From Asticcacaulis taihuensis (GTDB lineage: Bacteria > Pseudomonadota > Alphaproteobacteria > Caulobacterales > Caulobacteraceae), in contig NZ_FMTS01000001.1 in NCBI RefSeq assembly GCF_900100255.1, positions 496,001 through 560,000 on the forward strand: a DNA stretch of 64,000 nt, given 5' to 3'. Shown here in pieces: positions 61,357-64,000 of this stretch. Position numbers and translations under genes: made by a program. Positions within the stretch are counted from its first letter, which is position 1. Every line of letters begins with the position of its first letter. The notes under the pieces were generated by a model. It worked only from the letters and a program-made list of their open reading frames with translations, was not told the DNA's origin and made no database searches.

Positions 61357-62096
61357 CAGCGCTCCGCCGGAGTCCGGGCCTCAAGAAAGTGCTCGAAGCC
61401 GGTTTTGCGCAACTGGCAGGCCGGACATTCGCCGCAGCCATAGCCCCAGGGATGGCGCTCGGCGCGCACGCCCTTGTAGCAGGTCGTGGTTTCTTCCAGG
61501 ATCAGGTCGACCAGCGCCTCGCCGCCCAATTCCTCCGAAAGCGCCCAGGTCTGTGCCTTGTCGATCCACATCAGCGGTGTGTGGATTTCAAACGGCCGCT
61601 CGATGCCCAGTTGCAGCACGGTCTGCATGGCCTGGAGCGTGTCGTTGCGGCAATCGGGATAACCGGAGAAGTCCGTCTCGCACATGCCGCCGACCAGGTG
61701 ATCCAGGCCGCGCCTGTCGGCCACGGCAGCCGCATAGACGAAGAAGACCAGGTTGCGCCCCGGCACGAAGGAGGACGGCAGGCCACGTTCGGTCATGACG
61801 ATCTCGGTCTCGCGGGTCAGCGAGGATTCCGCCACGGCGCCGAACCCGCGCAGATCGCAGACATGGTCTTCGCCGAGGCGCTCCGCCCAATGCGGAAAGG
61901 TCTCACGGAATTTCGCCAGCACCGTGGTCCGGGTCGTCATCTCGATCGAATGGCGCTGGCCGTAATCGAACCCGATCGTCTCCACACGCTCGAAATGGGT
62001 CAGGGCCCAGGCCAGGCAGACGCTGGAATCCTGTCCCCCGGAAAAGAGGACAAGCGCGGATTTGGCGGCGGGAACATGATCCAGGGACGCGGACAT
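61356..62096 (-). CDS. queC: 7-cyano-7-deazaguanine synthase
   Basis: A 246-residue ATP-dependent enzyme making preQ0 from CDG. The P-loop is SGGQDSSVC (about 19-27). Zinc-binding cysteines are [13 protein letters not shown] near the C-terminus. It precedes queE in a two-gene operon for queuosine synthesis or DNA 7-deazaguanine modification. Confidence 0.96.
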   Translation of the reverse strand: MSASLDHVPAAKSALVLFSGGQDSSVCLAWALTHFERVETIGFDYGQRHSIEMTTRTTVLAKFRETFPHWAERLGEDHVCDLRGFGAVAESSLTRETEIVMTERGLPSSFVPGRNLVFFVYAAAVADRRGLDHLVGGMCETDFSGYPDCRNDTLQAMQTVLQLGIERPFEIHTPLMWIDKAQTWALSEELGGEALVDLILEETTTCYKGVRAERHPWGYGCGECPACQLRKTGFEHFLEARTPAER

Positions 62097-62241
62097 GGAA
62101 CGAAAACTTTCGATGCTGTGAAGTCCTCATCTAAAACGCGCCTTTGCGAAGTTTTGCAAGCCTTTTGACGCGACGCAAAAACGGTTTCCTTTGACGTTTA
62201 CGTCAAGCTGGCCAATTATAGACGGGCGAGAGGTGCAATCC

Positions 62242-62691
62242 ATGACCCAGCTTTTTTCCGACATGTTCGGCACGATTATCGACAATACGCCATACATGAA
62301 GGCGATCGGCGCCTATTATGCCGGCGCTTCGGAAGACGGCATCACCATGGCTATGCCATGGCGCGAAGATCTGGTCGGTGATCCGGAAACCCGCGTCATC
62401 GCCTCCGGCGTGGTTACGGCTCTGCTCGATAACTGTTGCGGCATGGCGGTATGGGACAGGATCAACGCATTCAAGGCGGTCGCCACACTTGACCTGCGCA
62501 TCGACTATATGCGCCCGGCCCTGCCCGGCCATGAACTGAAGGTGACCGCCAAATGCTACAAGCTGACACGCAGCATCGGTTTTGTGCGCGCCTTCGCTTA
62601 TGAAACCAGCGTCGACGATCCGGTAGCCGCGGCGCAGGGCGCCTTCATCGTGACGGCTTTGAAATCCGATGCCACAGGCGTGAAATCATGA
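62242..62691 (+). CDS. PaaI-type hotdog thioesterase
   Basis: A 149-residue hotdog-fold protein. The pattern VVTALLDNCCGMAVWD and TLDLRIDYMRPALPGHEL matches the PaaI family of acyl-CoA thioesterases. The start at 62242 opens MTQLFSDMFG. It is co-transcribed with the next gene (four-base overlap). Confidence 0.88.
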   Translation: MTQLFSDMFGTIIDNTPYMKAIGAYYAGASEDGITMAMPWREDLVGDPETRVIASGVVTALLDNCCGMAVWDRINAFKAVATLDLRIDYMRPALPGHELKVTAKCYKLTRSIGFVRAFAYETSVDDPVAAAQGAFIVTALKSDATGVKS

Positions 62692-63083
62692 TTAAACCGG
62701 ACGCTGCATTGAAGAGCATCTCCTTCGCTACTTTTCTGGGCGTATGTCTGGAACTGGCCGGCGACGAACTGACCGCCCACCTGCCTTTCGCCCCGCACCT
62801 GATCGGCAATCCGATGATTCCGGCCCTGCATGGCGGCGTTATTGGCGCCTTCATGGAAATCACAGCTATGGCGCAATTAAAGCGCGACGGCAATTTCGAT
62901 CACATACCTAAACCGATAGACGTCAACATCCAGTACCTGCGCTCTGGCAAGCCGCTCGATACCTATGCCCAGGCCGTTGTGAAGCGCATCGGGCGAACCA
63001 TTTCCAGCGTCGAGGTTTCCGCCTGGCAGGAAACGCGCCAAAGTCCTATCGCCACCCTTCAGGCCCATTTTCTGATGGATTAA
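62688..63083 (+). CDS. Second PaaI-type hotdog thioesterase
   Basis: A 131-residue hotdog-fold protein: MIPALHGGVIGAFMEITAM and VNIQYLRSGKPLDT. It overlaps the first thioesterase gene by four bases; the pair may form a heteromer or arose by duplication. Confidence 0.88.
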   Translation: MIKPDAALKSISFATFLGVCLELAGDELTAHLPFAPHLIGNPMIPALHGGVIGAFMEITAMAQLKRDGNFDHIPKPIDVNIQYLRSGKPLDTYAQAVVKRIGRTISSVEVSAWQETRQSPIATLQAHFLMD

Positions 63084-63207
63084 GCCCGGGCCAATTCTCC
63101 ATAAAGGTGCATTTTGCAATTGAACAATCCAGGATTGCTGATACCCCTAAGAAGGCGCAGCAATAGGGCTGCGCTTGCCTATATATGATTCTGAGGGATC
63201 ACACATA

Positions 63208-63573
63208 ATGTCCAGAGAGAAAAAAATAAACGTTGCCAAAGCTTTATCAGTACAGCTTCGCGCAACAGAAGAGGCCATTGACACGGCTCTTTCCGAAGCC
63301 GCCCATCTGATCGAAACCTATGTCACTTCGCGGCGCGCGATTCACATGTCGACAATTATCGGCAACGACGTCCATCAAAATACGCTCAAGGCGATGATGG
63401 CGCTCAGCACGGCCCAGCAGCACATGACCGCCGCACACACAAACCTGACCTTGGTTCAGGCACAGATCGGTCTCGGCAATGTCGCCGTCCTGCCGGCAGA
63501 TGATAAGCCGGCCCCGCCGCCGACCGGTTATTACGTGACGCCTGTTGAAGAAGAGGTCATCACCGCCGAATAG
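63208..63573 (+). CDS. Hypothetical protein
   Basis: A 121-residue helical protein (ALSVQLRATEEAIDTALSEAAHLIETY start) with a proline-rich C-terminus (KPAPPPTGYYVTP). No family that I recognise. It is preceded by GAGGG and the ATG at 63208; an upstream extension starting at 63175 is less likely. Confidence 0.6.
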   Translation: MSREKKINVAKALSVQLRATEEAIDTALSEAAHLIETYVTSRRAIHMSTIIGNDVHQNTLKAMMALSTAQQHMTAAHTNLTLVQAQIGLGNVAVLPADDKPAPPPTGYYVTPVEEEVITAE

Positions 63574-63643
63574 CCCCTTCCGGTCCAGGCGGGAATCGCG
63601 GCTTAAGTCCATTTGTGACAGGCGTCACGCAAGGACGAATTAT

Positions 63644-64000
63644 ATGCTGCATTCTCCCCTGGCCATTTTCGGCGCCGCTTTTCTGATCTTTGCCAGCCTC
63701 ATGGCTTTTATCTTCGGCACATGGCGGGAAAGGGCCGGCGCGGCGCTTTATCTGGCGGCATACGTGGTCGCCAACGGACTGAACTGGCTTAGCCATATGC
63801 AGGACCTCAGCCACACAATAACGGATATCCTATGCCTGATCGGATTTGTCATCTTGTGCTGGAAATCGCCACATCCCTGGCCATTATGGGCGGCTGGTTT
63901 TCAACTCGCTTCCACCATGACCGGCATTTGCGGCCTACTGAACATCACCGTCTCCAAATGGGCCTATATGACGCTCCTTATCCTTTCGGCGTACGGTGTA
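63644..64000 (+). CDS. Membrane protein, cut by the window end
   Basis: An open frame from ATG 63644 that runs to the window end with 119 codons. It contains four to five hydrophobic segments (SPLAIFGAAFLIFASLMAFIF, then AAYVVANGLNWLSH). The family is unknown. It is absent from a strict size cut because it has no stop here. GGAC stands about ten bases upstream. Confidence 0.6.
   Translation, partial: MLHSPLAIFGAAFLIFASLMAFIFGTWRERAGAALYLAAYVVANGLNWLSHMQDLSHTITDILCLIGFVILCWKSPHPWPLWAAGFQLASTMTGICGLLNITVSKWAYMTLLILSAYGV

Noticed and set aside
1-64000. CRISPR arrays and insertion sequences
   Set aside because: I saw no regularly spaced repeats, cas genes, transposase genes or terminal inverted repeats with target duplications.

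Overview
The window looks like the chromosome of an alphaproteobacterium of the Caulobacterales, probably close to Asticcacaulis or Caulobacter. This rests on the imuA-imuB-dnaE2 mutasome with an alphaproteobacterial LexA box (GTTC-N7-GTTC), a CtrA-type TTAA-N7-TTAA site, a phasin, a large TonB-dependent receptor with an N-terminal carboxypeptidase-like repeat, and GC-rich coding sequence. No rRNA or species marker is present, so the genus is inference.

The window has two halves, split by a tRNA-Gln gene at 43408-43481. The left half (1-43.4 kb) is accessory DNA. It opens with a candidate structured RNA (23-156), then four translationally coupled, visibly AT-richer genes (419-5205): a PRTase-like protein, an ORC/CDC6-like P-loop ATPase, a Rossmann-like protein of unknown family, and a DNA methyltransferase-like protein. 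These form the best candidate for an undescribed conflict or defence system. Next come the SOS mutasome (5.2-10.7 kb), a DUF6883-type protein, a membrane protein, a phasin, a very small gene with its own promoter and terminator, a giant DUF4011/helicase/nuclease fusion, and a metabolic cluster (oxidoreductase, cupin, SnoaL-like, PEBP) divergent from an AraC regulator. From 28 to 36 kb lie Ku and LigD (end joining) and two convergent SOS operons, each with a SRAP (HMCES/YedK) protein. The imuA promoter and both SRAP-operon promoters share one layout: TTGACTC, 13 bases, then GAAC-N7-GAAC.

From 36.7 to 43.4 kb is a mobile-element control module: LuxR, LuxI, a small protein, then DUF6499-like and DUF2285-like halves in different frames, an ABC exporter, a large palindrome and a serine recombinase. 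The gene order resembles traR-traI1-msi172-msi171 of the Mesorhizobium loti symbiosis island, where the last two genes are joined by programmed ribosomal frameshifting to make FseA. Here the joining frame is -1 and there is a five-T run at the upstream stop codon. The recombinase gene ends inside the 3' end of tRNA-Gln, which suggests the tRNA is the attachment site. No conjugation genes are visible.

The right half (43.5-64 kb) reads as ordinary chromosome: a MEKHLA-type protein, TrhO, SppA, a TonB-dependent receptor, a DUF1499 protein, a kinase-like fusion, a HAD phosphatase, PdxH, a J-domain protein, a GNAT enzyme, a dicarboxylate symporter, AroC, a pirin, a lipoprotein, QueE-QueC, two hotdog thioesterases and a membrane protein cut by the window end.
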